Assembly (NCBI GenBank): GCA_949752745.1
Contig: OX457029.1
Coordinates: 12,637,539-12,701,538 of the forward strand
Source: Protula sp. h YS-2021
Taxonomy: Eukaryota > Annelida > Polychaeta > Sabellida > Serpulidae
Direction: 5' to 3'
Length of the DNA: 64,000 nucleotides
The translations under genes and the position numbers were made by a program. The notes beneath the pieces were generated by a model that made no database searches, was not told where the DNA came from, and saw nothing but the letters and a program-made list of their open reading frames with translations. This document shows positions 47,967 to 60,744 of the stretch, piece after piece (positions within the stretch are counted from its first letter, which is position 1; the number at the start of each line of letters is the position of its first letter).

Positions 47967-50490
47967 CACCAGGAACGTTGATTTTATCAGTATTTTCTCT
48001 GTTTCTTATTTTTCTCTTTAATGATATTAAACTTGAATTTCAATACTGTTCAATAATTAAAGTTCTCCCTTTATAATCCAGTAATTGAATTAAATCATGT
48101 GTCTAATCTGAGAGCGATAGATATCGCTCTATATTCAAAAAACGTATCTAAACTGTCAGAGAATATTTAATTTCAAAGACAATAATTTTTAAATAATAAA
48201 TTCATAGGTATTCTTCAATGATGTTCAAATAGAGATATGTGTAACTATATAGTAATAGTAACAGTAGACTTCATACAGTAATACTAAATAAGATTATATC
48301 TTCAAATATAATACATATCTAATTATTTTGTCGGAAAGACAGTAGGTGTCCTTTCCTTTGCACTTTGCTCAATATTGCCTGCCGATTAAACAGGAAACAT
48401 CCTTTTATGCTGTTATATATACCTTTTATGCAAAATAAATTATCTTAATTAGGCTATTCCGAAGAGCATACGTCTTCGCCACAATATTATAAAGGGTGTA
48501 AAAGTAAGACAAATAGAAGACGCATCACTCTCATTAATTTATTGCAATAGGGCAATAAATATGAAACAGCCTTAGAAGGTATTTGTTAAGTATATCATCA
48601 CTTAAAGGTGAATACCATGAGAAGTGCGGCTGACTGGTTGCACATATTTATAAGCAATTCCCAGGTGTGAAACATTATGTTAAGGACATCTCTCTGTGTG
48701 TGATATTTATCTTATTCTAGAATCATTTTAGTATAATTTTACGCCCGGAAACAGAATGAAAAGATCATGCGAGGTTATTGTCGGCAGCCGAATATCACTG
48801 CTAACTCACTGACAAAAGATTAAACTAAGTTACATTTTATCAAAACTTCAAAATAAAAACTGAACATTTATCAATCAATGTAAGAACTGTACACGTCGCA
48901 TGACGCTCTATTTTACATAAAAATCTGCAAAAATGTAGTGGCAAATACAATGTCGGAGGCACAATCACGCCATAAGTTCTCTTTCAAATGTATCATAGCA
49001 GAGGTTGCCAAAGCAATCCTGTGATTGGTCATTCGATAATTTATGAATTAACAAAGTAACTGTATATTTACTGATATATATTAGATACATTTCCCTTTTT
49101 GAGAGCATGGTTCATAGAACAAACCCCTAAAAGTCGAATTGTGAATAGAAACAGCAACCGAACTCCCCGCAGCGTGGCCAATATGAAATAAGGTTTCCGA
49201 GGGAATAATTCATCAGGATTTGGCTATCAACTGCTTAAACGAAGAACAGACTATAGGGGGTTTGCTCTTTCTGTTCAGAATTACGTCACGTTCTGTCTCT
49301 TTGCCGGTTATAGGGTCACGCGAGAATTTACCAAAGTGTTTGTGTACCTTTTTAAACAACTACACAAAAGACCTAGTATTATTGAAATATAAAACAGAAA
49401 CGGAAAGAAACACTTTCCATGCAAGTCGGGCTTTGTAATTTGAATAAGACAAAGCATTTCACTTAAAACACCTTTAATAAATCCTTTATAGCAGCATTTG
49501 GAAGTGCTTCTTCAGGAAGCAGACGATAAACTAGAGAGCGAAAAAAGTCGAATCCCAGAAAAAGCTAAACTAATTAAGTAAAGTAATGAAAATTGCTGCT
49601 TTAAATGTATACACTATAGCTAACTTAACAATGAATTACATTAGTTGCGGCAACAGCACTTCGAGGGGACATATAATGGAGAAAACCACAACGTTTTCAA
49701 TGTTTTTTAGCACTAGAAAAAAAACGATAAAACTTCGCCTTTTGGATTACCTGGACGATACGACCACCACTGACTCGTATGGCTTGAGGTTATTACTAAA
49801 TCTGACGTATACAGTGAAGGAGTCACTAACGGTTTTAATGTTTTTTCTTTAGAATTATTCACTTAATACTACAGACAAGGCAAGGCCACGGTTTTGAATC
49901 ATTCAGCAAATATAACCATCAGGGCAGACGAGCTAGTATGGTGTCGTTCCAAACAGCCCTTATATTTGAAAATTAATCCAAAACATACATATTAGATAAG
50001 CTATAAACACATCATATGATTTGTAATAATGCTGCAGTCATTTCAAAAGGTACTTACTTCATTTATTTATTTCGTGTATTATTTATTTATATATCTATGT
50101 CTGGTCAATGCTCCGCGATCTAAATGATCAGCAATGCCTGCTTACATATTTTATACAGCTTAAGAACGAAGTGGCAATAGTTTTGTCTCTCAGTTAAAAC
50201 AAATAACGTGTCTAGCTGAACATTTTTATTCGCACATCTTGCTCAAGATACATTGGCTAAATCTTTTATTTCCAGCAAAGAATACTTTGATTGTATTTTA
50301 TAACTTAATACTTGATATCACAAGGGCAAATTAAATCTGCCTGTAAGTTAACTTGTCCCTCGTGCCATTTACATTATCATTGGAGCTAAATTACAGCCCT
50401 TTTTTGCTCATTTATGATGTTTAGTATAAACACTCTGCTGGTCTAAGCATAAGCTGAATGAGATAAACAAGTGGTTTCGCTGCACATGTC
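47967..50490. other. AT-rich region, no supported gene
   Basis: Open frames of 72 aa (49220-49438) and 88 aa (49586-49852) lack recognisable domains and splice support. No microsatellite or C/G run is present, in contrast with the left 47 kb. Confidence 0.4.
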
Positions 50491-50499
50491 GACGAGTGC

Positions 50500-51090
50500 A
50501 CATTTGGTTGTGTGGGTCTCATGTGGGTCTCTTGAGATGTGGATGCTGTATGTGTAGATTTGTGCAACTGTCTGTGAGTCATATCCCTCTATATGTGAAG
50601 CCTGCATCTTTCTCTGAGGCTTTCCTGTATATGTGGAAGCGTGCACCCATTTGTAACTGGTTTCCCTATACATGATGATGCGTGCGCCTTCTTTTGACTG
50701 ACTTCCATGTATGCGTGGAAGCGTGCCCTCTTTGTAAGTAGGACTCTTGTATATGTGGAGGCGTGCTGTATCGCTTTCTGAATAAGATTCATGTATCTGT
50801 GGAAGCGTGCCCTCTCTCTGAGTAGAAATCATGTAAATGTGGAGGCGTGCCGTCTGTGTGCGTGGGACTCATGTATATGTGGAAGCGTGCCCTATCTGTT
50901 AGTGGGATTGATGTACATGTGGAGGCGTGCCCTCTCTCTGAGTAGGACCCATGTATATGTGGAGCGTGCCCTCTCTGTAAGTGGGACTCGAGTATATATG
51001 GAGGCGTGCTCTCTCTATGAGTGGGACTCCTGTATGTGTGGAGGCGTACCCTCTCTGTGAGTGGGACTCATGTATATACGGAAGTGTTGA
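50500..51090. repeat. 40-bp minisatellite (gtgggactcatgtatatgtg)
   Basis: About 14 units whose core is gtgggactcatgtatatgtg then gaggcgtgccctctctgtga. Six consecutive units from about 50860 to 51090 are clearly 39-40 bp long; the left units are more diverged. Since 40 is not a multiple of 3, three units make a 120-bp, 40-codon frame cycle, which explains the open frames on both strands. Confidence 0.92.
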
Positions 51091-51199
51091 GCACTCTGCC
51101 AGAGGTTTATCATTGTCACAGGGAGACCACAATCTCACATTTAAGGAATGCAATACGTTATGAGTACTATATCATCTACAGCTGTAAGAAACAAGTGAC

Positions 51200-52335
51200 A
51201 TATTGATAAAAAATTAAACAGCTTTCTTATATGTTGATTTTTCATTCTCAGTTCACTAGAGACACAAGTTTCTTTGCATTAAACCTAGCTTTATACTTTT
51301 TACTTGACAGTCGGTTCATCAACTTTGTGACATATAAATACAAACTTAATATGTCAAATCTCGCACTGCCATGAAATACAGATTCACAGCTTTAATCAAG
51401 ACTTTAAATGGCTTCAAAACAGTATTTGATCGGTCACAGTGAAGTATCATCTAAAATCTTTAATAAATTCAAATATACCACATTCCCATGGAGAGGTATA
51501 TGTCACTTGCATCGTTAGGTCTTCACCATACGTAATAACGATGGATAGGGTATGAGACAACGTCACCCCAATAACTATTAAGTACACCACAGTAAGTACA
51601 TCATAGAAACGATGCTACAATAACTTTATCGCCATAATTGCAACACGATAACTACACCTTCATAAGTACACCAGACGAAATACACCATAATAGATACAAC
51701 ACATTAATTAGACCATATGCGAATGCATAGCACATAAAAGCACTAACCGAGCATACAGTCATTCTGTAAAATGAATCTTTGTTTATTTATGAGGAAATGT
51801 GTTGCACTTTTAAAGCTTGATTACAAATGATAAAACTGCCATAACGACATTTATTTGCATTCAAAGAGAAAAATAATTACACTTTGTTGACCTTTTTCAC
51901 ACACCAGTGTTCTTTTTCTTGAGTAGTGAAATTCATGAAATATTATACGTCTCTTATTTTTTTCTATTATTTTGTATATTTGTATCTGTGAGTATGTAGA
52001 TGTAACAGGCTGCAGTTTCCATTACAAAATCATTAAAGGGCAGATTTATGTTTTATGACCGATAAAGTCATAATCGAATTACACAGTAAGTGTGTACCTT
52101 AAGACGATATTTTTATGAGAAGGATGTTTTTTGTTTCCTTCTTGAATCGGTTTGGCAGTTTAGACCCAACATGCGTAAAATTACACATGAGGTAAGATTG
52201 TTATGTACTCTAAATGGCTGGTAGGCCCTACGGATGTAAATTTATATTACGGTATAAGACGGATACGGCTTTGACTGTAATAAATGCCCTTTCATAACCA
52301 GACAGGCTAATTGCCGCTTGGCTGTACCCACGGTG
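51200..52335. other. AT-rich region, nothing firmly recognised
   Basis: A weak, highly diverged tandem texture with tacaccataata-like words is visible at about 51580-51715. No gene is supported. Confidence 0.35.
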
Positions 52336-52340
52336 TTTTC

Positions 52341-52612
52341 AAAGCATTGCAACATATGCTGCGAAGAAAACAAAAAAATAGTACATGTTGCTATGATATG
52401 CTTACACCAGAATTGAGCAGCACAGATTGTGCGTCACAGATTGCGCACCACAGATCGCGCCGCACCTATTGCAGGAGAGTAACTGTATCTTTGTTTCAAA
52501 GCATGGCAGCACATGCTGCGAAGAAGACAAGAAATAGTATATGTTGCTATGATATGCTTACACCAGAAATGAGCAGCACAGATTGTGCGTCACAGATTGC
52601 GCACCACAGATA
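52341..52612 (+). repeat. Tandem duplication with 156-bp period
   Basis: atgttgctatgatatgctta occurs at 52385 and 52541. Both copies have the same flanks: agcattgc/agcatggc with catatgctgcgaagaa on the left and gagcagcacagattgtgcg, tcacagattgcgcaccacag on the right. The second copy is truncated at its right end. The period is a multiple of 3, so one frame (DCASQIAHHR twice) stays open across both. Inside each copy cacagattgygc-like words of about 13 bp repeat two to four times. Confidence 0.9.
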
Positions 52613-53247
52613 CACTGTGCTAAAATACTTCAACAGAAAAATATTTATTGCTATTAGATAGAGTTATTTAAAATGGGTTCAAATCTTTGGTAGTATGTTG
52701 TTGTTGTTTATGTATAAGAGTATTATTTTTAAATCATAATACCCTTACTCTATTTACATATGATAATAAGGCGTAAGCAGTAGAAAGTGGCGACCCAGTG
52801 CTATTATTTCTCACTCAGAAGCGATGAACTGATGCTGTTGTTAATGTAGTCACATTTATAAAAAGAATGAGGACAGTATGATAATTGAATGATAACAAAC
52901 TGATAGCAGAACAATATCAGAATAACATGGTATGGATGCAGTAAATACAAAATTACATGCTAGGGAACTATGTCTCGATGCTGCCACTGTAAGTATATTA
53001 GAAAGCGATGACACACTAATCCGTGTGTCTATTCACGTTATATGTAATTATGAAATAGTATTTCAAATGTTAGTTAGTTGTTAGTTAGTTAAGTGCTTAG
53101 GGCACGTTGCCCCATTGTAGCTCGATCACATTTACGCCTCCAGCCTACACGGTCTGATGCACGTCTTTCTACGGTGGCTACTGGTTGTCAGTGTCTTCGT
53201 GAATCTGGTTTATTCTCTTCTTTGGTGATCTTTCGCTGGGTCTTGGG

Positions 53248-53760
53248 TTATGCTTTGCACACCATGTGTTCTGGAGGCTTCCTTGTGACGTGGCCGAACC
53301 AACACAGTTGTTTCTTCTTGATTACCTCTAATATTATTTCAGTAATCTGGAGTGTCTTTCGGACTCTCTCTTTCGTAAAGCGGTCTCTGAGGGATATTCT
53401 GAATATTGCCCTCATGCATCTTATTTCGAAGGCTTCTATTCTGCGTGTGTCATCCGACTTGAGGGTCCAGATCTCTAATGCATACACGGCGATACGTAGT
53501 ATTAGAGCCTTGTATAAGCGGGTTCTGAGCAACCTATATCCCGCTTGCTCTTTATGGCTTTTCTCAGTCGGCCAAAGGCTGATGAAGCAAGCGCTATTCT
53601 TTGTTTGACGTCCGCTGAGCAGTCTGGTACTACACTGTCTAAGAAGACAAATTATTGAACCTTCTCCACTTCTTTACGCCTATCATGATGCTATCACTCG
53701 CAGGTGAGATAATCTTACACTTGGCGCCATTTATTTTCATGCCTCATTTTTGGCATGCTG
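53248..53760 (-). pseudogene. LINE C-terminal region
   Basis: MKINGAKCKIISP (about 53735) is the post-RT block. After a frame change there follow LYKALILRIAVYALEIWTLK, RRIEAFEIRCMRAIFRISLR and KKKQLCWFGHVTRKP. Such a C-terminus with the CWFGH motif is shared by many invertebrate LINEs of this group. The region then runs into about 155 bp of 3' UTR and the taac tail. Confidence 0.85.
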
Positions 53761-54311
53761 ATTCAAGCTGGGCAGTCAATAGTTTTAGTTTCTCAAGTAT
53801 TGCTGCGCGCTGAGAGTAGTATTGTGTCATCCGCGTATCTGATGTCTACTGATAGGTTGTCATTCAACTGTAGGGATGTATCCAGGTCTTTTAGTTCTTT
53901 CAAGACAAATTCCAAAAAGATGTTGAAGAGTGTAGGGGACAAGAGGCATCCCTGTCGTAGTCCGATCTTTAAACCAGTCAGTGAGTTGACCATCAATAAC
54001 TACCACACATTCTGTTTCCTCGTACAGAGCTTCGATGATCCTGACTATTTTTGCATCCACACCTATGGCTAGCGTCATTTTCCACAGTACTTTCCTCCAC
54101 ACTGTATCAAAGGCAGCTTTGAAGTCTACAAAATTGAAGTGTAAGGGGACCCTGTGCTCTCTGGCTTTTTCAATGACTTGTCGTACATTCTGGTTAGCAA
54201 AATCCGGCTAAATACCTTACCAGGAATTGACAACAGTGAGATGGCTCTGTAGTTTGCCGGGTCTAGTTTGTCGCCTTTCTTGTGTATTGGTGTAACCAGC
54301 ATTCGGGTCAA
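53760..54311 (-). pseudogene. LINE reverse transcriptase domain, frameshifted
   Basis: Fragments in order on the minus strand are [20 protein letters not shown] (RT blocks 1-2, about 54290), [17 protein letters not shown] (block A, with the first catalytic aspartate, about 54130), GLRQGCLLSPTLFNIFLEF (block B, about 53965) and RYADDTILLSA (block C, YADD box, about 53830). The frames change between blocks 2 and A, between A and B, and after YADD, so at least three frameshifts lie within the domain. The catalytic residues themselves are intact. Confidence 0.88.
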
Positions 54312-54660
54312 GTCTTAGGACCTCAGCTGTGATCGATGGATGCCTGGTGCTTTCCGAGACTTCATTTTGAAGGCTCCTACTCTAATTTCTTCTAGGTCAA
54401 CTTAAACTCGGCTGTCGACGTCCGGTGGCCCTTCGGGGATTTCTGTAACTGCGGAGAGTTGGTGCAGAAAACACGGTGTTTAGGGGTGAGCAAAAATGCT
54501 TCTGACAGCGTTTTAGCGCTTCTTCTTTGTCTTTCACCGCACTCAATGCTTTCTTAGGCTTTTCTTGAAGGTCTCTAACTGATCAACATAGGTTATTCGT
54601 CTTGTTCTGTTTGAAGTCTGTTTCTATCTTGGTTTCCAGCAGTTTCTTTTGTGCTCTTAT

Positions 54661-55000
54661 TTAAATCTCAACCCGTTTATTTAATTCTTTATATCGGTTT
54701 CTTGCCCCTGTGTTTTCTGCGTTCTTAAGCTGTTCCATTCTGGCTTGTCTTCTGTGTTCACATGCCTTCTCTACGTCTCGTGATAACTCTTCCACCATTT
54801 TTTGTTTGTTAGTTCTCTCTACGAATTTTGAGTATAGTTCTTCTATGTTCTCGGTCTCGACACTTAACAAAGGTTCGAACGCTCCAGCAATTTGTACTCC
54901 GAACTCCTGAGCTGATTTTGGGTCCGTTAATAGTTTTTCTACATCGTAACGTTTAAGATTTTTTATTTTCTTGGTTGTAAGTGCAGGTTTGCCAAAAGTA
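54661..55000 (-). pseudogene. LINE linker between endonuclease and reverse transcriptase
   Basis: It reads KKIKNLKRYDVEKLLTDPKS, then a charged, probably helical segment with VEELSRDVEKACEHRR, ending KELNKRVEI and a stop at 54661. RYDVEKL is the usual start of this linker. It lies in a different frame from the endonuclease piece. Confidence 0.7.
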
Positions 55001-55247
55001 GGAAGGGATCTGATCCAGCATCCGCTGCGTGGTAGGCGCGGCAATTTTTTACTGTGTTTTTTCGCTTATCCTGAACGATGATGTAGTCTATTTGGTTACG
55101 TGTCTTATATTCCGGTGAAATCCACGTGTCATGTCGGTTCCTGTTGTGACGGAATAGGGTGTTGTCTATTTTTAGATTATTGATTGCAGAGAACTGTAGA
55201 AGCTGTAAACCTCTGTCGTTGGCTTTTCCTAGACCGTATTTCCACAC
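54963..55247 (-). pseudogene. LINE endonuclease, C-terminal piece
   Basis: It reads FRHNRNRHDTWISPEYKTRN, then QIDYIIVQDKR and CRAYHAADAGSDPFLL. TWISP and QIDYI are diagnostic of the family. The terminal SDH motif, whose histidine is catalytic in APE nucleases, is SDP here, so this copy would be dead even without frameshifts. Near 54985 the homology continues in another frame. Confidence 0.8.
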
Positions 55248-55545
55248 TACTTCAGGCTAGGATTCATGTTGGTCGCATCCAACTTTCACGTTGAAGTCAT
55301 CTAGGAGCATATATGAATATTTTTTGGTAGGGAGTTGATTTCGTTCTGGAGCATATCGTAGAATTCTTCTACTATGTCATCTCCTTATGCTGCGTCGGGT
55401 GCATAAACTTGGAAGACAGTAACAGGTCCTTTTGCCGTGTCGAAGCTAGCACTCATGAGTCTTTCTGATATGCATTCGTATGATGTCTGCATGATTGGAG
55501 AATCACATAGTTTCCTTGCTCAAAGGCCTCCTGTGTGTCTGCGGT

Positions 55546-55670
55546 TCAATGCGTTTCAGCCACACCAAGGACCTTGATGTCGAATCTAGATGCTTCGTAT
55601 AGGAGTTGTTTGAGTTGGTCTTCTTTATTGAGTGGTCTTACAGTCCAAAAACCAAATGTAACCGGGAGAT
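55546..55670 (-). pseudogene. LINE endonuclease, N-terminal piece
   Basis: The minus strand reads GFWTVRPLNKEDQLKQLL, then FDIKVLGVAETH. The glutamate in ETH is the expected metal-binding residue of APE-type endonucleases. A stop codon (TGA at 55546-55548) follows ETH immediately. The middle of the domain (about 55250-55545) is present but broken by further stops. Confidence 0.75.
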
Positions 55671-55935
55671 TCTTAGCACCCTCATTCTTTCAAACACCAG
55701 GGGCTGAGGGCGTTATGTTTGTTGTGCTGTCATGGAGTTTTTGTTTTGATCAGCTTTTGTTACTTGGGCACTTTCTAAAGACTTCCCAAACGCAATGGCA
55801 TTGGCCATGCCTGTCCCGGAGTTTGTCTTTGGTATAAGTTGGTGTAGGTATACGCGTCCGTGCTCACTGGGTAATCAGAGTGTCACTGCTGCCTGACACT
55901 CCGCCCATCGATAAGGTTTCGCCTGCCGATCAAAG

Positions 55936-56740
55936 CAGTTGTCCTAAGCTACATTTCAAAACTTTGAAGCAAAACCACCTATAAACTGTCTACAGAACTA
56001 CGATAAAATAGGGCATGTGTTTAATTATGTGGCATGAATCTTTGAAACGGCACTACAAGTGTAGATTACTCTATTATTTGAGTGCGCTGACTTGGAGATC
56101 CTAATGCATGTTCATTAGGAAACGATAAAACGGCAGCACATATGTTCATTGCTATCTGTTTTGTATAAAGACAGAGTGTGTGACTATTATAAAAAGTAGT
56201 TCCTTTCTTTTGTGAGTACTATTTTCTCGGAATCCCCCATGGACTCTAGAGTAAAAAGAGGTTATACACAACAGGCGGAACCGCATTAGAGCTTGTCTGT
56301 TGGACGACACGGGTACTTCTGTTTATTCATGTGGTACCAATCTACACAAAGGTACCATCTATGAAGGCTAATCTTTTAGAGAAGAATAATCTGTCGGTTC
56401 AGCGTTGTAGCTCCTTGTCTAAATGAACATAAATTTCTTACACAGACTAAACTATTATGACCTAAAAAGCATAATTTTGTAAATAAGGGAATAAGTGTCT
56501 AAGCGGTAAAATCAAAGGTTAAAAGTTTAACAAAAATGTATTTGTAAAAGCCAAGTAATTAATTGGCAGTTGATATTAAAGTTATCTTAGAAAAATAAAA
56601 TCAATTGTTGAAATGAAAGAAGGTTTAATTTACGTCAAAGAGAAGCAAAGATACTTACACCAGGCATTCGATATGGTTGATGCAGCTCTTAGTAAATGAC
56701 GTAAGCATATTGGCCTATTGCTTTCCGTAAACACATAACC
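55936..56740. other. Spacer between LINE and 17-bp minisatellite, nothing recognised
   Basis: AT-rich, without repeats or ORFs of note. Confidence 0.35.
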
Positions 56741-56744
56741 AACT

Positions 56745-57240
56745 GACAGGCACTACCATTCAACATGCAATACCGTAGCACACATGTTACGACATGCTGT
56801 GTACTACTTTAAGACAAGCATACCTTACAAAATGTTCTGTTATTAGATATGTACTAGTATCACAGATATACCACCACAAGCTGCACACTGCTTTAAGACA
56901 TGTACTACCTCAAGATGGAAACTACCGTAAGGTATACACTACCATAACACTGTACTTCCACAATATATAAGCTACAACCAGCTATGCACTACTTTAGGAC
57001 ATGCAGTACCATGAGACATGTGCTACCATAAGACGGGTACTACTATAAAATATGCTATGTGCTACGATAATGTCTGTACTTACACAAAACGGTATAACCA
57101 TAATACATGAAATTTCATAAGACAGGTAATACCACATGACATGTACCTCCATAAGAAGAGTACTACCACACGACATGCTAAAACCTTGCTGGGTACTACC
57201 TTAGGACATGGATTACCGTAAGACATATACTACCATAAAA
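56745..57240. repeat. 17-bp minisatellite (tactaccataagacatg)
   Basis: About 29 diverged units such as cactactttaggacatg, cagtaccatgagacatg, tgctaccataagacggg and tactaccataaaaggtc. The best-preserved part is 56980-57240. The unit length equals that of the 7.7-8.1 kb array, but the sequences are unrelated. Confidence 0.88.
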
Positions 57241-57244
57241 GGTC

Positions 57245-60200
57245 AATCTACGTCTGCTACTTGTGGCACTGACAAGATAAACCTTTCTATCTATTACTGT
57301 TATATTTCACTGGAGATATTGAATTGTGCTCCTAAGGCAATGACACGAAATGTCTGCAGGTCGGTCGCTATACATCACACTTACCAAATATTCATAGGGA
57401 CTCATAATTGCCTGCGACAAAACATAAACAACCAGTTTATAATAACATCTACTAAACTCCCCGTTTATCTCTTCTATGACGCACAAAATTTAGAAAACAT
57501 AGCTTTATTATGTGCTGGGTGATACTAAATCAGTCTCATTCTATGGAAATGAAACATGATATGACACAGGAAGTATTGTAGATTACGGATACTTCGTCAC
57601 CTATTTACCAACATAAATAGATATTCTATGTTTTACTGGAGTTTTAAAACTGTCAATAAAAAATTAATGAAGTTGATTTTATTTATACAGATGTATAAAA
57701 TTTTGCTTCAAAATCTCAGCCATAATCAGCTTTCTACTACAAAACCTAATTATGTAAACAATAGGAAAACTTGAACTCAAATTATATCGACAATTGGAAG
57801 AATTTAACCTCCTCTTTACGCGTTAGCTTACTGGATCCCTACATGTCTCCTAATTTCATACGCAACATAAAAACAATGTTCTATCACAATTACTACACCT
57901 CAACGAACAGCTGTTTTTTGCTCTGTAAGTTGTTTCTCTACATTACATTCCTTGATTTGCTCCAACACGTTTTTCTTCTTACCAAATAATTCTGACAGCT
58001 AATTTGTAGAAAACATTATTATATAGTAATAAACAATTGAGCGAAAACCTTTTGCAATATTTAATACAGATTTATTTCATTGAATTGACAACGATATAAT
58101 CACCATTTGATTGATAAGTAGTTTAAGTTACATATAACTAACATAAACCATAGAAATGTTAGTAGCGGTATAATTAGAACCTCATCCATCAAGAAATGCG
58201 ACACGGTGTAAGTATTATACTTCGTACTGTTATTCTGTTTATTGGCCATCCCGATGTGCATGTTTTTTCAAATGTTTGTAAAAGAATATGAACTTATAAC
58301 GAAGCGGCTGCTTTATTCACCTACTTTGTCTCTCTCCTTGGTCTTTCTGTTTAGTGTGTGTCTTTATAACTTCTTTTATTAATCTTGTTTTCTGTATTTT
58401 ATAAAATATATAAGATTTGGTCATTAGTTGGAAAAACCAAGCTGACATCATCAGCAAAATGTGGGTGTCGTTGAACGGTTGGAGCGGAGTTTCTGTTAGA
58501 TAGTAAGGGTGCAATACATGGTTTTATGTGACCAGTGCAAGAGGTGTGTTATCTTTACTTATTTATTCTTCCCAAGGGAAGCTGAGTTTGTCTTGGAAAT
58601 TGGAAAGTGTAACTGTTCAATTTAAAATTTACTTAAAGAAATGACTATTAAACATCTAGTCAATCGATAACATTGGACAATTATATCTCATGTATTTAGA
58701 ATGCTAAACGACAGGTCGTATTAAAGTTCTTTCAAAAGTGCAACATTACTCACACACAATAATGCCACTGACTCAAGTTATTTTAACCTCTTATATTGTT
58801 AATTTAGCTCTCAATAAAATCCTTCTTTAATCTGTGCAAATGGAGTCATGTGACAGAACTATTAAAATCTTTGAAATAGTTGACATCTGTACGAATAGTT
58901 GGGTTTCTCTTTTTTTGGTTAAATTTAGCATAACTTGATTATCACTGTAATGAAATATTCATATAGATTGCATACCTGAAAGAACTGGATTGCTAATCCA
59001 ATAACGAAAAGATAGCTAGACGACAGTATTTATGATCTTTCTACTTAATCAGTGACACAGAAGCGTGCCTTCTGGGAACCTAGCAGGCAGAGTCCCTAAT
59101 TTAATCCCCAGTCGGCATTTACAAATGCCCGCGACTGAGATACTTTGTTTTCTTCAACATAGCCCTGTTATATTTTTATACACTAAAATCTGTACACGTC
59201 ATTTAGCTGATGGTGGTTTTGTACTCACATATGTACGACTGAACATCGGGTACATCGGGTACATTCTTCGGGTACATTATGTGTATATTTTGTGTATATT
59301 TTGCCAATTCTAGACAAAAATTGAATCCATTGATTCAATCTTATGACGTGTGTGGTCAGTTATAGAAATTGTATGCTTAGCTGCAAGTCTAATCTTAACA
59401 TGCTAATCTACTAATAATGAAAACTTTAAAAAATCCGATTCTTGAAACCGTACTCTGATAGCTGCCAAAAACGTGTTGGTGTTGGTGCTGAGTAAATTTC
59501 TCTTATATAAAATGTACCATGGGAAATCTGCCCGTTGATGTATTCAAGGGGACAGTTAATATGACACAAAAGGGCTCAATAGGAGATCTATTACAGGAAG
59601 AACCTGGTGTATTGTGTTTATAAAATATATATAGGGGGAATTTAGCAAACTGTTTAAGGAAATTGTTTCCATATAATGCGACAAAATCCCCACGGGGACC
59701 AATGCGACAAAAGAGATCAAGAAAGTCGATACTTGCCACTTAAGTAATTCCAAACAACATAAGTGACGTCAGCACATTTCGGTAGTTGATAGACTTTTTG
59801 GTCGAAAAGAAATGCTCCAAAATATTGCTTGTTAAGGAAACCCTCAACAGGGCTGTAACAAACACTGAGGGACGACAAATGTGTTTTCTAACAGACAGAA
59901 TATTTTCTGGCAGAATTTATACAGATTGACCTCCTAGATGTTCTTCGTCACAAGACGGAACTGGTATATACCAACAGGGCTATATTCAACTAGCTTCTTT
60001 TTCTATTTAAAGGCAAAACCAAATCAAAGATCCCTTTAAGTTGCTCTTACGACATCTGTACTGCATCTTTCTGCCCACGTCTCTGCAAAATCTTTCTTCT
60101 GTTTAACGCTATATTCACCTTATACGGCGCCATCATAGTTATTGTTACCATAACTGTATGACGATAGTAAATTCTGTGCTTAATGGCACTAGAAGTTGAA

Positions 60201-60720
60201 GTAAACTTAGTAAGTAGTGCTTTGTGAATACAACCGAGAGAAAAGCAAGAGCAAGGAAAAGAGTTGTATGTTTGCGCTTAAGTCTAAGAATTCTACAGGG
60301 AAACATATTTTCTAAATCCCAAGAGTTAAGAAAATGGCGATTGCGGAGTGTCATTGATACTTAATCTTTATTAATCATGCTTAATGTTTGGGTATAAATC
60401 GATCAGAATTTGTCTGATTTGATGTATAGTGTTAATCTTTCCGATGCTTACAGCAAAAAGATTAATATATCAAATTTAACAGCCAATGCAAAGACGCCCG
60501 AGTGCATTCAGACAGCGGTTTTTACTACCCTGCGTGGCTGCTACATGCCTTATCACTGTTCTCTATGACTGACTTATTGCTTTTGAGTGGAAAATGTTAT
60601 CAATTCCTGAAACCCTCACAGCTGTTACCCCAATACAACTATGACTTTTACCATAAAGCCACATAGTTCTGTCTTTCTTTAAAACTGATGGTCCCGCTAT
60701 AGAACCTTGATTTTTTATAT
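57245..60720. other. AT-rich region, no supported gene
   Basis: Longest frames: 104 aa starting inside the minisatellite (57208-57522), 82 aa at 59065-59313, and two overlapping minus-strand frames at 59503-59753. None shows a recognisable motif. A short acatcggg/gtgtatatttt tandem lies at 59244-59302. Confidence 0.4.
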
Positions 60721-60744
60721 AATAATTGCTGCTTGCAACCATGC

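Larger units (their letters stand above)
53069..55935 (-). mobile_element. Degenerate non-LTR retrotransposon (LINE), minus strand
   Basis: Read on the minus strand the element has, in order, an APE-type endonuclease, a linker, a reverse transcriptase and a C-terminal region, over about 2.87 kb. Its 3' end (plus coordinate about 53069-53093) is a taac-repeat tail (aactaactaacaactaac), as in LINEs with microsatellite tails. The 5' portion (about 55840-55935) holds untranslated-like sequence. Several frameshifts and stops make it inactive. The domain set and the LCWFGHV motif match the LINE group often mis-annotated in invertebrates as craniofacial development protein 2-like. Exact clade is not fixed. 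No target duplication was found. It is the only LINE with recognisable coding domains in the window. Confidence 0.88.

Noticed and set aside
50443..51163. Several open frames of 60-129 codons on both strands
   Set aside because: All are produced by the 40-bp minisatellite cycling through frames; composition and repetition match the DNA unit, not a protein family.
53093..53608. 171-residue open frame on the plus strand, the longest in the window
   Set aside because: It is antisense to the C-terminal region of the minus-strand LINE, whose protein motifs (LYKALILRIAVY, KKQLCWFGHV) are unmistakable.
57208..57522. 104-residue frame on the plus strand
   Set aside because: Its first part lies in the 17-bp minisatellite and the rest shows no motif, splice or polyadenylation support.
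59503..59753. Two overlapping minus-strand frames, considered as a reverse transcriptase relic
   Set aside because: No RT block (such as YxDD or a GxxQG-type motif) is visible in either frame.
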